From assembly GCA_964418595.1 (NCBI GenBank), contig CAYQMF010000008.1:1-64000 (forward strand): a stretch of DNA of 64,000 nt, read 5' to 3'. Below the pieces are notes generated by a model that worked only from the letters and a program-made list of their open reading frames with translations, made no database searches and had not been told where the DNA came from. This DNA comes from CAYQMF01 sp964418595 (GTDB lineage Bacteria > Planctomycetota > UBA1135 > UBA2386). Made by a program: the position numbers and the translations under genes. Of the stretch, positions 25,406 through 36,465 are shown one piece after another. Each line of letters begins with the position of its first letter. The stretch's first letter is position 1.

Positions 25406-26772
25406 AGCACCGTCAGCTCGACACCGGCCGACGCGGCCAGGGTCACGCCGCCTTCGTAGTGGACGCTCTGCGCGAACAGGTGCAGGCCGCGCAGCGACGG
25501 GTGGTTGGGTATCCCGAGCGGGATCGTCACCATGCCCTGGAACGGGAAGGGCACGGCGAGCGCGCCGGCAGGGTCGACGTGGATCGCCGCACCGAACACC
25601 GTCATCGCGGGATCGAGCCGCGACGGGCCGAGCAGCAGCACGGCGCTGCTCGACACTGCGGAGTTGCTGCGCAGGGTGAGGCTGAACACGGCGTTGCCGA
25701 CCTCGGGCAGGCCGCCGGGGTTGGGGGCGAGGTCCCAGGCGAAGCTGCCCGAGCCCGCCGTCGCTGCGCCGAACGCCTCGGGGTCGGGGTTCACGTCGAG
25801 CGCGGAGATCGTGGCACGGTCGGGGCTCACGAGCAGCGTCTCCAGGCCGTTGGGCGCCAGCCGCACGAGCGACCGCGGCGGCAGCCCGGCATTGGCGGTG
25901 GCGAGCACGTAGCTGCCGGTGACGCGCTCGATCGCGATCGCGTTCAGCGGCCCGCAGGCGGTGCTGAGCGAGGTCAGCACGTTGGTGACGGGGTCGAAGC
26001 GGAACAGGTTGGGCGGTCCGTTCAGCGTCGTCACCAACACCGTGCCGTCGTTGTCCATGCCGAGGTTGCTGGCACCGAACGGCAGCGTCGCCACCTGCGT
26101 CGCGGCGCCACCGGTCAGCGGCACGCTCCACAGGTCGCCGGACGACGACGAGATCCAGTTGCCCAGGTAGACGGTGCTGCCGTCGCGCGACACGGCGAGC
26201 GCGTTGAGCACGCCGGGGAACTGGTTGAGGTTCGTGATCGGGATCGGCGTCACGCCGCCGCTCACGGTGTCGAGGATGCCGACGCCTTCCCAGTTGAACT
26301 GCACGGTCTGGAACTGCGCGAGCGCGCTGCCGGCGGCGAGGTCGGTGGCGGCGACGACGATGCGCCCGTCCGGGAGCGCGGCGGCCTGCGGGATCTCGCC
26401 GACGTTGGCGCTCGTGCCGACGCTGAAGAGCTGGGCGAAGACCACGTCGGCGCCGCGCAGCCTCAGCACGTGCAGGTCGACGCTGGTTCCGGCCGGGGCG
26501 CGCTCACCGGCTATCAGCGCGCCGTCGCTGGCGCGGCGGAACAGGCAGGCCACGCCGCGGCGGCCACTGGCGTCGTAGGCGAGCGCCGGCGGCAGGTTGG
26601 TGACCTCGACGACCGGCTCGAGCGGGTTGCGCGGGTGCGAGAAGTAGACGCCGTTGCGGCCGGCGGTGCCCTGGAACGAGCCCCAGACGTACCACCCGTC
26701 GGGGACCTGGGCGTGGGTTGGCGCGGAGACGCACGCTGCCATTGCGGCGAGCGACAGAAGGGGAGTTCTCAT
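25402..26772 (-). CDS. Secreted propeller-like protein with shared C-terminal domain
   Basis: A 456-residue protein with a signal peptide (LLSLAAMAACVSAPTHAQ). The body has SMP/NHL-like strands: LPDGRIVVAATDLA, VLNALAVSRDGSTVYLGNW, DLWSVPLTGGAATQVATL, NLGMDNDGTVLVTTLNG and NAIAIERVTGSYVLA. From about residue 345 comes the terminal domain common to this window: PNPGGLPEVGNAVFSLTL, SSAVLLLGPSRLD, IPLGIPNHPSLRGLHLFAQ, ending in AGVELTVL. It is the intact paralogue of the broken gene at 6637-8078. A nested hairpin (26778-26831) lies in its leader. It overlaps the next gene by GTGA. Confidence 0.82.
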   Translation of the reverse strand: MRTPLLSLAAMAACVSAPTHAQVPDGWYVWGSFQGTAGRNGVYFSHPRNPLEPVVEVTNLPPALAYDASGRRGVACLFRRASDGALIAGERAPAGTSVDLHVLRLRGADVVFAQLFSVGTSANVGEIPQAAALPDGRIVVAATDLAAGSALAQFQTVQFNWEGVGILDTVSGGVTPIPITNLNQFPGVLNALAVSRDGSTVYLGNWISSSSGDLWSVPLTGGAATQVATLPFGASNLGMDNDGTVLVTTLNGPPNLFRFDPVTNVLTSLSTACGPLNAIAIERVTGSYVLATANAGLPPRSLVRLAPNGLETLLVSPDRATISALDVNPDPEAFGAATAGSGSFAWDLAPNPGGLPEVGNAVFSLTLRSNSAVSSSAVLLLGPSRLDPAMTVFGAAIHVDPAGALAVPFPFQGMVTIPLGIPNHPSLRGLHLFAQSVHYEGGVTLAASAGVELTVL

Positions 26773-26777
26773 CGGTA

Positions 26778-26831
26778 TTGCCCTTGGGAAGGCGGGGCGG
26801 GGGCGGTGCCACCGCGACCTTCCCAGGGCAA
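26778..26831. promoter_or_regulatory. Nested inverted repeat between divergent genes
   Basis: Outer arms TTGCCCTTGGGAAGG (26778-26792) and CCTTCCCAGGGCAA (26818-26831) pair with one bulged T, and inside them GCGGTG-C-CACCGC (26803-26815) forms a second hairpin. The structure begins 5 bases upstream of the start codon of the minus-strand gene and lies about 105 bases upstream of the plus-strand start at 26937. A translational control structure or a protein-binding palindrome are both possible. CTTGGGAAGGCG also occurs in the leader of the secreted-protein gene at 46069. Confidence 0.55.
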
Positions 26832-26936
26832 GGCCCATGCCGGCGCGCCGGGTCGGTGCGGGGCGGCAGATGAAACGGCGCGGGATGTGCCGTCATTGAG
26901 GCTCTGGGGCGCCGCTGGCGCCGCGCGAGACGAAAC

Positions 26937-28007
26937 ATGCTGCAGACCCCGAGCCGCAGGACGACGACGACGAGCCGATGTGGCCTCGCTCGTGCCGTCG
27001 CCGGGGCGGAACCCCTGTCGTACGCGCGGCACAGCCTCGTCGCGTCCCTCGCGCTGCTCGCGTTCGCAGGCGGCGCCACCGCGCAGGAGAAGCCGGTGTC
27101 GCTCGCGGCCTTCTTCTGGCACGACGCCCCCAACGACGAGGCGGCGTTCGAGGGCATCGAGCGGGGCCTGCGCGCGGCCGGCATCACGGCGGAATGGATG
27201 GTGCGCCGTGCCGGCTCGGACCCCGAGATCGCCGTACGCCAGCTCGGCGAGATCGGCAGCGCCGCGCCGCGCCTCGTCTTCGCCATGGGCACGCAGGCGG
27301 CTCTGCTCGCGCGCGAACATCTCCGCGGGGTCCCGATCGTGTTCACCGCGGTCACCAATCCGGTGGAGTCGGGTGTCGCGGCGAGTTGGACGAGCGCGGG
27401 ACCGAGCCTGTGCGGCACCAGCAACTGGATCGCCCCCGAGCGCGTGCTGCAGTCGTTCCTGCTGGCGGTACCCACACTCACGCGCCTGGGCATTCTGCGG
27501 TCGACGACCTCCGGCGTGGTGAGCGCCGCCGAGCTGCGCCAGATGCAACGCCACCTGCGCGAGCCAGCGGCACCGCCCGTCCAACTCGTCGAGGCCTTGG
27601 TCGAGCGCGCCGAGGACATCCCCGCCGCCGTGGCGAGGTTGCGCGGCCAGGGCGTGCAGGCGGTGTGGGTACCCATCGACCACGTCGTGTACCAGGACAT
27701 GTCCGCGGTCGCGGCGGCGTTGCGCGACAGCGGCGTGGCGCTGCTGACGTCGGCGCAGCGCGGCGTCGAGGCCGGCGCCGTCGCCGGCGTGGTCGTCGAC
27801 TACGTCGTGCTGGGCGAGCGCGCCGCGGCCATGGCCCGCACCGTGCTCGCCGGCAAGGCGAAGCCCGAGGACCTCGCCATCGGCACCCTGCAGAGCTGCC
27901 AGCTCGTCGTCAATCTCGCGATGGCGAAGACCTGCGCCTACGAACTGCCGCTCGGCGCGCTGCTGGTGGCAGACCGGATCCTGGATCGCATCGAGGAGAA
28001 GCGATGA
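26937..28007 (+). CDS. ABC_sub_bind-type periplasmic binding protein of a two-component system
   Basis: A 356-residue protein with a long N terminus and a signal segment (HSLVASLALLAFAGGATAQ, about residues 31-49). The rest fits the PF04392 (TrpX-like) binding-protein family: FFWHDAPNDEAAFEGIERGLRAAG, RLVFAMGTQAALLAREHL, VPIVFTAVTNPVESG, LGILRSTTSG and AVWVPIDHVVYQDM, with the closing ELPLGALLVADRILDRI. No permease or ATPase accompanies it. Instead its stop overlaps the start of a histidine-kinase gene (ATGA, 28004-28007), so it may present a ligand to that sensor. The exact start is uncertain; a later one closer to the signal segment is possible. Confidence 0.8.
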   Translation: MLQTPSRRTTTTSRCGLARAVAGAEPLSYARHSLVASLALLAFAGGATAQEKPVSLAAFFWHDAPNDEAAFEGIERGLRAAGITAEWMVRRAGSDPEIAVRQLGEIGSAAPRLVFAMGTQAALLAREHLRGVPIVFTAVTNPVESGVAASWTSAGPSLCGTSNWIAPERVLQSFLLAVPTLTRLGILRSTTSGVVSAAELRQMQRHLREPAAPPVQLVEALVERAEDIPAAVARLRGQGVQAVWVPIDHVVYQDMSAVAAALRDSGVALLTSAQRGVEAGAVAGVVVDYVVLGERAAAMARTVLAGKAKPEDLAIGTLQSCQLVVNLAMAKTCAYELPLGALLVADRILDRIEEKR

Positions 28008-29481
28008 GGATCACGCTCGCCCTGAAGATGACCGTGGCGGTGCTGGTGGCCGCGTTCCTGCTCGCGTCGTTCTGGTGGTTCGTGGTCCGTCCCGACACGG
28101 AGCGCGCGCTCGCGCGCGGGACGGCACCGCTGGTGCAGCAGGGCGTGGACGCGATGCGGGCCGAGGCCCACACGGTCTCGCGCGCGGTCGGCGACGCACT
28201 GACCACCGTGATCCGCCACGGCGTCGCGGCACGCCGGGCGGCCTTCACCGACCTGCCGCTCGAGCTGCACGACGGCAACCCCGCGCGGATGGTCGACGCC
28301 ATCTCCCGCCATGATTCAGCGATGAGTCAACGTCTCGTCGCCAACGTGGACGTGCTGGCGCGTGAGATGGAGGCGCGCGGCCAACGCCGCATCGACGCAA
28401 GCGCGGCGACGTTGGCAACGATGCAGCAGGCGTCGATCGCGGATCTCGCCCGCGGCATCCGCAACTCGTCGCTGCTCCTGCTCGGCAGCGCCGCGGCGTG
28501 CCTGGTGCTGCTGCTCGCGTGGGGCCTGCGCCGCCTCGTGCTGCGACCGGTCGACGACCTCGGTCGTGCCGCTCGTGCAGTGGCCAATGGCGATCTCCAC
28601 GTCGACCTCGATGCCCGCGGCGGCGACGAGATGGCCGAGCTGGTGCGCTCGTTCGTGGCGATGGTCGGCGAGATGCGCGCCTCGCGACGAGCGCTCGCCG
28701 ACCTCAATGGTCGCCTCGAAAGCGACGTCGTCGCCAAGACCGCTCAGCTCCAGCAGGCCCTCGACGGCCTGCGCGCGGCGCAGAGGGACCTCGTGCTCGC
28801 GGAGCGGATGGCGTCGGTGGGCACGCTCGCCGGCGGCATCGCCCACGAGTTCAACAACCTTGCCGGCGGCATCCGTGGCTGCGCCCGCGAGATGCTGGCG
28901 GCGGAGGCGGACGGCAACCGCCGCGACGGACTCGCGGTGATCGAGCGCGCGGCGACCCGCGCGCTGCAAGTGACCGACAAGCTCCTGCGCTTCGCGCGCC
29001 CCGCCGCCGCCGGCGATGCGATCGTCGATCTGAGCCAGCTCCTGCGCGACGCCGTGACGCTGGTCGAACCGCAGGCGCGCCAACAGGAGGTCGCGGTCGG
29101 CACGGAGATCGCGGCCGACCTGCGCGTGCGCGGGGACGAGAGCGCTCTGCATCAGGTCTTCGTCAACCTGCTGGGCAACGCGCTGCAGGCGATGCCGGGC
29201 GGCGGCAGCCTCACCGTCGGCCTGCAGGCTGCGAACGACGACGCGGTGGTGACGGTGCGTGACACCGGCGTCGGCATCGACGCGGCCCGCATCGACCGCA
29301 TCTTCGATCCCTTCTACTCGACGCGCGAGCGCGAACAGGCCACGCCAGGGCACGGCACGGGGCTCGGGCTCGCGGTCTCGTTCGGCATCGTCCATGCCCA
29401 CCGCGGCCGGTGGCACGTCGAGAGCGAGCCCGGCCGCGGCTCGACGTTCACCGTGCACCTGCCGTTGGAGCGAACCACCCC

Positions 29482-29485
<4 letters not shown>
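28004..29485 (+). CDS. Membrane sensor histidine kinase
   Basis: A 493-residue kinase. Membrane helix 1 (MTVAVLVAAFLLASFWWFVV) and helix 2 (LLLLGSAAACLVLLLAW, about 156-172) bracket a periplasmic helical domain of about 130 residues. A HAMP segment (LRPVDDLGRAARAVANGD) and coiled coil follow, then the phosphoacceptor box GIAHEFNNLAGG with His281. The N box is HQVFVNLLGNALQAM, G1 DTGVGID, F box FDPFYSTRE and G2 GTGLGLAVS. A clear Shine-Dalgarno (AGGAGA) precedes the ATG, which overlaps the binding-protein stop. The response regulator starts in its stop codon. Together these form a three-gene signalling unit. Confidence 0.92.
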
Positions 29486-30807
<1,322 letters not shown>

Positions 30808-30856
30808 CCCTGCGCACGGCCACGAGCACGACGACGACCGGTATGGTGGCGCCCGC

Positions 30857-31993
30857 GTGATCCTGTCCTCGACCCTGCTCCTCGCCCTCGTCACCCAGGC
30901 CGAGACCGCCCCGAGCGCGCTCGTCGATGTCTTCGTGTCGGGGCACGACGGCTACCACACCTTCCGCATCCCCGCGATCGTGAAGGCGGCCGACGGCAGT
31001 CTGCTCGCGTTCGCCGAGGGACGCAGGTCGGGGCGCGGCGATGCCGGCGACATCGACCTCGTGTGCCGGCGCTCGCGGGACGGCGGCAAGAGCTGGGGTC
31101 CGTTGCAACTCGTTGCCGATCACGGCAAGGGCGTGATCGGCAACCCGGTGCCGATCGTCGACGCTGCGACCGGCGCGGTCGTCGTCATCGCCGCGCTCCA
31201 GCCGCCCGACTGCACCGAGGCCGACATCCGCGCCGGTCGCAAGGGCTCGCGCACGCCGTGCGTCCTGCGCAGCGAGGATCACGGCGCGACCTGGTCGGAG
31301 CCGTTGCCCCTTGCCGAGCCGGAGCCGGAGGGCGCCGGCTGGCGGTGGTACGCGACCGGACCGGGTCACGGCGTGCAGCTCGGCGACGGGCCGCACGCCG
31401 GCCGCATGGTCGTGCCCGCGAACCACTCGCTGCCGCGCGGCGGCGAGGATCGCTGGCTCGGCGCGCACCTGTTGCTGAGCGACGACGCCGGTCGCACCTG
31501 GCGGGTCGGTGCGGTCGACGACAGCCACACCGGCGGCGGCGACCTCAACCTCAACGAGAGCACCGTCGCGCCCTTCCGCGAGGAGCTGATCGTGAGCGCA
31601 CGCGACCAGCATGGCCGCGCCCCCGCGACGCGCGCCCGCGCGCGCAGCCTGGATGGTGGCGAGACCTTCGCGGCGCCGTTCGCGCCGCAGGCCGACCTCG
31701 TGGGTCCGGTGTGCCAGGGCAGCCTCCTCTCGGCCGGACCGAGGCAAGGAGAGTGGTGGCTCCTGTTCAGCGGGCCGATCGACCGGAAGGCCCGCGCCGA
31801 CCTGCGCGTGCGAACCAGCCGCGACGGTGGGATCACGTGGGCCGGGTCGGTCGAGGTCGCGCTGTATCAGGGACCCGCAGCGTACTCCGACCTCGTGGCG
31901 CTGGCGGACGGCGCATTCGGCTGCCTGTTCGAAGCCGACGAGTACGCACGGATTGCGTGGGCGACGTTCACCGTGGCCTTCGATCGGCCCTGA
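30857..31993 (+). CDS. Secreted exo-alpha-sialidase (GH33-like)
   Basis: A 378-residue enzyme with a short signal peptide (ILSSTLLLALVTQ). It has the sialidase FRIP motif (YHTFRIPAIV, about residue 37) that supplies the first active-site arginine, and five Asp boxes: SRDGGKSW, SEDHGATW, SDDAGRTW, SLDGGETF and SRDGGITW. The late YSDLVAL stretch contains the expected catalytic tyrosine, and NESTVAPF a plausible glutamate. Such enzymes release terminal sialic acids from glycans outside the cell. No sialate transporter or catabolic genes are nearby. Its 3' end overlaps that of the convergent permease gene by 26 bases. The start is GTG at 30857, after GCGCCCGC. Confidence 0.85.
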   Translation: MILSSTLLLALVTQAETAPSALVDVFVSGHDGYHTFRIPAIVKAADGSLLAFAEGRRSGRGDAGDIDLVCRRSRDGGKSWGPLQLVADHGKGVIGNPVPIVDAATGAVVVIAALQPPDCTEADIRAGRKGSRTPCVLRSEDHGATWSEPLPLAEPEPEGAGWRWYATGPGHGVQLGDGPHAGRMVVPANHSLPRGGEDRWLGAHLLLSDDAGRTWRVGAVDDSHTGGGDLNLNESTVAPFREELIVSARDQHGRAPATRARARSLDGGETFAAPFAPQADLVGPVCQGSLLSAGPRQGEWWLLFSGPIDRKARADLRVRTSRDGGITWAGSVEVALYQGPAAYSDLVALADGAFGCLFEADEYARIAWATFTVAFDRP

Positions 31994-33287
31994 GGGCGGC
32001 GAGAGCCCAGTTCGCCGTGGCCACGATGCCGATCCACAGCCCGATCCAGGCGTGCGCCGCCTCCATCTGCGCGGCGATCACGATGCAGAAGGCGAGGCCG
32101 AGTCCGGGCAGGAAAACGCCCCCGGGGAGGCGAAAGCGATCCGCACCCGGGTCGCGGCGGCGCAACACCACGACCGCCGCACACACGAGCCCATAGGTGA
32201 CGAGGCGCGCCGCCGCCGACAGGATCGCGTTCCACAGGAACGACCCGTACACCGCGAGCGCGCACACGAGCCCCGCGTACAGCACGATCGAGACGTGCGG
32301 CGTGCGGAACCGCGAGTGCACGGCGGCGCAGGCGCGCGGGAAGTCGCCCTGCTCCGCGAGCGCGTAGGTCAGGCGCGGCGCGCTCACGAACTGGCCGGCG
32401 AGGTAGCCGTACGTCGAGAGCATGACGCCGACGGCGATCAACAGCGCGCCGCCCTCGCCCAGGAACGTGCGCGCCGCCTCCGCCACCGGGCGGGCGGCGA
32501 TCGCCTCGCGCCCAAACGCAGCAGGATCCGGGAACGCGCCCATCACCACGAGCTGCACGCCGAGGTACACGACGGTCACGACTCCGAGCGCAACGAACAG
32601 GGCAAAGGGTGCGTCGCGGCGCGGTTCCTTCGCCTCGCCCATCGGCAACAGCGCCGCCTCGAACCCGCCGAACGCGAACACCAGCACGAGCACCGCGTGC
32701 AGCCACGAGCTCGACGCGGCCGAGCCCACGCCCACGGCGATGTCGCCGCCCACGAACACGAGGCCCGCGGCGACGAAGACCAGGATCGGCACGAGCTTGG
32801 TCACGGTGAAGACGTTGCTCAGGCGCGCGCCGGACGCGACGCCCCGCACGTTCACGACGGTGAGGAACCCGAGCAGCACGACGAGGATCGCCGCGCGCGG
32901 CATCGGCGCCGTGGCCGCGGGCCACAGCTCGCCCAGGTAGACCACGAACAAGTTGGCGTTGGCGGCGGCCGACGTGAGGCGCACGAGCCACGCGAACCAC
33001 GCCATCTGCACGCCGGCGAAGCGGCCGAACGCCACGCGCGCGTAGAGGTACGGCCCGCCGGTGCCACGGAACTGCGACGCCACCTCGGCGAAGCACGCCA
33101 TCACCACGCCGATGCCCAGCGCAGCGAGCACGTAGGCGAGGGGCGCCGCGGCTCCGAGTTCGCGCGCGATGTCGTCGGGCAGGCCGAAGATCCCGCTGCC
33201 GATGATGGCGTTGACGACGAGCGCAGTCAGGGTCCAGCGACCGATGACGCGGGAGAGTCGGTTGTCGCCGGAGGCTTCAGTGGTCAT
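31968..33287 (-). CDS. APC family amino acid permease
   Basis: A 439-residue transporter with about twelve membrane segments. TM1 carries the family signature VVNAIIGSGIFGLP, followed by AYVLAALGIGVVMACFAEV and RGTGGPYLYARVAFG. Further segments are AILVVLLGFLTVVNVRG, TVTKLVPILVFVAAGL, VLVLVFAFGGFEAALLP and VLYAGLVCALAVYGSFLW. It is of the amino acid/polyamine antiporter type; the substrate cannot be read from the sequence. ATG 33287 begins MTTEASGD, just before the first conserved segment. It converges with the sialidase and diverges from the ELWxxDGT protein. Confidence 0.9.
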   Translation of the reverse strand: MTTEASGDNRLSRVIGRWTLTALVVNAIIGSGIFGLPDDIARELGAAAPLAYVLAALGIGVVMACFAEVASQFRGTGGPYLYARVAFGRFAGVQMAWFAWLVRLTSAAANANLFVVYLGELWPAATAPMPRAAILVVLLGFLTVVNVRGVASGARLSNVFTVTKLVPILVFVAAGLVFVGGDIAVGVGSAASSSWLHAVLVLVFAFGGFEAALLPMGEAKEPRRDAPFALFVALGVVTVVYLGVQLVVMGAFPDPAAFGREAIAARPVAEAARTFLGEGGALLIAVGVMLSTYGYLAGQFVSAPRLTYALAEQGDFPRACAAVHSRFRTPHVSIVLYAGLVCALAVYGSFLWNAILSAAARLVTYGLVCAAVVVLRRRDPGADRFRLPGGVFLPGLGLAFCIVIAAQMEAAHAWIGLWIGIVATANWALAALRADRRPR

Positions 33288-33405
33288 CGCGTCGCGCAGG
33301 CGCTGAGGCCGCAGCGGCGTGGTTTTCGCCGTTCGCCGCCGCTGGCGCCAGCGAGCGACGGCGAACCCGCGGCAGATCGGCGACCCCGCGGGCCAAGAGA
33401 AGGGC

Positions 33406-36400
33406 ATGCGCCACCTCCTCGCCTTGTTGCTGGTCGCGACCCTCCCGGCCCAGAACCCGTACCGCGTGCGCGACGTGAACACCGCGGCGCAGGCCCCGGT
33501 CGATCCTGGCTCGGGGTTCCGGTTCCTCGGTACGAGCCCTGGGGCCAACCCGGTGCACTGGTTCTCCGCGGCGACGCCGGACACCGGCGTCGAGCTGTGG
33601 CGCATGCAGGGGAACGGCCAGGTCCTCCCGGTCGGCGACTTCGCCCCAGGCCCCGAGGGCTCGCAGCCCCGCCTGATCGATGCCGGGCCTCCCGCCGTGT
33701 TCGCGGTGAACCACCCGGAGCGCGCGCGTCTAGGCCAGGAACTCGTGCGCGTGGGGCCGACCGGACAACTCGAATTCCTGGCCGAGGCCCTCCTCGGTCC
33801 GGCCGGCGCCTACTACAGCGAGCCGGTCGCCATGGGCGGCGCGAGCTACGTGATGCGCACGCTCGAGAGCGGTGCCGCCGAGCTGGTGCGAGTTGCCAAC
33901 GGTCAGGCGACGGTGATCACCGGCTTGCCCCTCTTCGCTGCCTTCGCCACCCTGACGGTCGACGAGTCCGGCCTGCTGCGCATCTTCGTCAAGCAGGAGC
34001 CGCTGCCCGACGCGCAGTTCGTCAGCGACTGCACGGCGGCGGGCACGCGACGGGTGAACGGAACCTTCGACGACGTGGCCGTCGGACGCCGGGGCGACCT
34101 GTTCGGCGCCAACACCGGGGATGGCAACGGCACGGAGCTGCACCGCTTCACGGCCACCGGCACCGCACCGGTCCGCGACATCAACCCCGCCGGCAACTCG
34201 TCGCCGCGCGACTTCGTCCTCGTCGCGGGCATCACCTACTTCACGGCCGACGATGGCAGCACGGGGCGCGAGCTGTGGAGCAGCGATGGCACGGGGGCCG
34301 GCACGCGGCGCGTCGCCGACCTCCGCCCCGGCGCGGCGGGGTCCGATCCGGCCGCGCTCACGCCATTCCAAGGCAACCTCGCGTTCGTCGCCAACGACGG
34401 CACGCGCGGCCGCGAGCTGCACTTCCTCGACGTCGTGACCCAGGTGGTGCGGATCGTGCGCGACATCCGCGCCGGCAACCTCGACAGCGGCATCGCCGCG
34501 TTGTTCGGGCTCGGCACGGCGCTGTACTTCGGAGCCGACGACGGCGTGACGGGACGCGAGCTGTGGCGGAGCGACGGCACGACGGCCGGCACCACGATCG
34601 TGCGCGACATCGCCCCGGGCGCCCTCGGGTCGGCGCCGCGCGGCTTCTTCGAACTGGGCGGCATGCTGCAGTTCGGCGCCGACGACGGCGTGCGCGGCTT
34701 CGAGCTCTGGCGCAGCGACGGCACCGCCAACGGGACGGTGCTGCAGCAGGACCTCGTGCCTCCGGTGCCGAGCACGGAGCCCTCCAACCCGTACGGCTTC
34801 CACGACGCTGGTTGGGACGTGATCTTCGGCGCCACGGAGGCGGGCACCGGCACCGAGCTGTACCGCCTGACCTTCAACGGCGACGACCCGGCGGCGGGGC
34901 GCATCAAGAACATCAACCCGGGCGGCCGCAACTCCGACCCGCGCGAGTTCGTGTCGCTCCCCGACGGACGCGTGCTGTTCACCGCGAACCACATCTCGTT
35001 CGGGCGCGAGGTGTGGGTCACCGACGGTACGGACGCAGGCACGGTCATGGTGAAGGACATCCGCGCCGGCTCGACCGGCGCGGAGCCCAACGGCCTGCTG
35101 TGGGTCCCGGGTCTGCGCGCGGTGCTGTTCAGCGCCGACGACGGTGTGGCCGGGCGCGAGCCCTGGGTCAGCGACGGCACCAGCGCCGGTACCACGCGGC
35201 TCGCCGACATCCTGCCGGGGACGGCTGGGTCGGAGGCCGGCTTCTTCACGCTGCGACCCGACGGCACCGTGTTCTTCCGCGCCGACGACGGACAGGTCGG
35301 CATGGAGCCGTGGGTGCTCGATCCGGGTTCGCGCGCGCCGCGCCGGCTCGCCGACCTGCTCAACGTCGGCTTCGGCTCGTTCCCGCGCGGCTTTGCGTTC
35401 GTCGACGACGGCAACGGCGGGACGAAGACCTTCTTCGTCGCCGATGCGACGCTCGGCCTGCACGCATTGTGGGTCAGCGACGGCACGGCCGCGGGCACGC
35501 GCCTCGTGCGCACCTTCCGCCACGTGCAGGTGAGTTCGGGCGTGGTCGGCTTCGTCGACGCGCGCGTCTACTTCGCAGCCGACGACGGCACGAGCGGCAT
35601 CGAGCTGTGGAAGTCCGACGGCACGACCGCTGGCACCGCGATGGTGGCCGACATCGGCCCGGGTTCACTCGGCAGCATCCCGGAGGAACTGACGCCGATG
35701 GTCGAGTCGTTCCAGGCGGCGACTTCCCGCGTCTTCTTCCGCGCCAGCACCATCCTCGGGACCGAGCTGTGCGTGATCGGCCCACATCCCGTGCACGGCC
35801 TGCGCATCCTCGATCTCAACCCGTGGGACGGCTCCAGCAACCCGCGCAGCCTCTCCGTCGAACACGGGACCTTGACGCGCCTCGTGTTCTCCGCCGACGG
35901 TGGCGACGGCACAGGGCAGGAACTCTGGGTCTCGCGCGGCACGCAGGCGAGCACGCGCCGCGTCGCCGACATCGACCCGAGGTTGGATCGCGGCTCAAAT
36001 CCCGACCGCATCGTCGCGACCCGCGATGGCTGGCTGCTTGCCGCCGACGACGGCGTGCACGGCCGCGAGGTGTGGCTGTATGCGTCGCTCCGGGGCGTGG
36101 CGCTCGAGCGCGGCGTTGGCTGCGGGGCTTCACCGCCGACGCTCCACGCGACCCCGCCGCGCATCGGCACCACCCTGCGTCTGTACGGCAGCCCGGGCCC
36201 GGGCGGGTCGGTAGGCGCACTGATGCTCAATGCGCCGCGCTCCGGTGCGACGGTGCCACTGCTCGGTTGCGGCTACACGTTCGATCCCTTCTCGGCCGTC
36301 GTGGTGCCGCTCAACAGCCGCGCCGCCGACTGGTCGCTGGACCTTCCCCTGCCGGCGGAGCCGATGCTCGTCGACCAGCAGGTGGACACGCGCGCGCTCT

Positions 36401-36465
36401 CGATCTCGTTCGCGCCGTTCGAGGTGCAGGCCTCGGCCGGCCTGCTGCTCGCGATCGGACTATGA
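33406..36465 (+). CDS. Secreted ELWxxDGT-repeat protein
   Basis: A 1019-residue exported protein (signal RHLLALLLVATLPAQ; Shine-Dalgarno-like AAGAGAAGGG before ATG 33406). The body is a long array of ELWxSDGTxAGT units, for example ELWSSDGTGAGTRRVAD, ELWRSDGTTAGTTIVRD, ELWRSDGTANGTVLQQD, VWVTDGTDAGTVMVKDI and ELWKSDGTTAGTAMVAD, each with ADDGxxGxE in the linker. Such arrays are predicted to fold as beta-propeller-like structures of unknown function and are common in secreted proteins of planctomycetes and myxobacteria. The last 100 residues are a separate beta domain. Its final 22 codons (36392-36458) recur as an exact copy at 39547-39613. Confidence 0.88.
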   Translation: MRHLLALLLVATLPAQNPYRVRDVNTAAQAPVDPGSGFRFLGTSPGANPVHWFSAATPDTGVELWRMQGNGQVLPVGDFAPGPEGSQPRLIDAGPPAVFAVNHPERARLGQELVRVGPTGQLEFLAEALLGPAGAYYSEPVAMGGASYVMRTLESGAAELVRVANGQATVITGLPLFAAFATLTVDESGLLRIFVKQEPLPDAQFVSDCTAAGTRRVNGTFDDVAVGRRGDLFGANTGDGNGTELHRFTATGTAPVRDINPAGNSSPRDFVLVAGITYFTADDGSTGRELWSSDGTGAGTRRVADLRPGAAGSDPAALTPFQGNLAFVANDGTRGRELHFLDVVTQVVRIVRDIRAGNLDSGIAALFGLGTALYFGADDGVTGRELWRSDGTTAGTTIVRDIAPGALGSAPRGFFELGGMLQFGADDGVRGFELWRSDGTANGTVLQQDLVPPVPSTEPSNPYGFHDAGWDVIFGATEAGTGTELYRLTFNGDDPAAGRIKNINPGGRNSDPREFVSLPDGRVLFTANHISFGREVWVTDGTDAGTVMVKDIRAGSTGAEPNGLLWVPGLRAVLFSADDGVAGREPWVSDGTSAGTTRLADILPGTAGSEAGFFTLRPDGTVFFRADDGQVGMEPWVLDPGSRAPRRLADLLNVGFGSFPRGFAFVDDGNGGTKTFFVADATLGLHALWVSDGTAAGTRLVRTFRHVQVSSGVVGFVDARVYFAADDGTSGIELWKSDGTTAGTAMVADIGPGSLGSIPEELTPMVESFQAATSRVFFRASTILGTELCVIGPHPVHGLRILDLNPWDGSSNPRSLSVEHGTLTRLVFSADGGDGTGQELWVSRGTQASTRRVADIDPRLDRGSNPDRIVATRDGWLLAADDGVHGREVWLYASLRGVALERGVGCGASPPTLHATPPRIGTTLRLYGSPGPGGSVGALMLNAPRSGATVPLLGCGYTFDPFSAVVVPLNSRAADWSLDLPLPAEPMLVDQQVDTRALSISFAPFEVQASAGLLLAIGL
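36392..36458 (+). repeat. 67-base direct repeat, copy 1 (3' end of the ELWxxDGT gene)
   Basis: Identical to 39547-39613 except for one base (C at 36399, A at 39554). It encodes the end of the ELWxxDGT protein (ALSISFAPFEVQASAG and onward). The two copies are 3.1 kb apart and flank the minus-strand gene 36627-39449. Confidence 0.85.
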
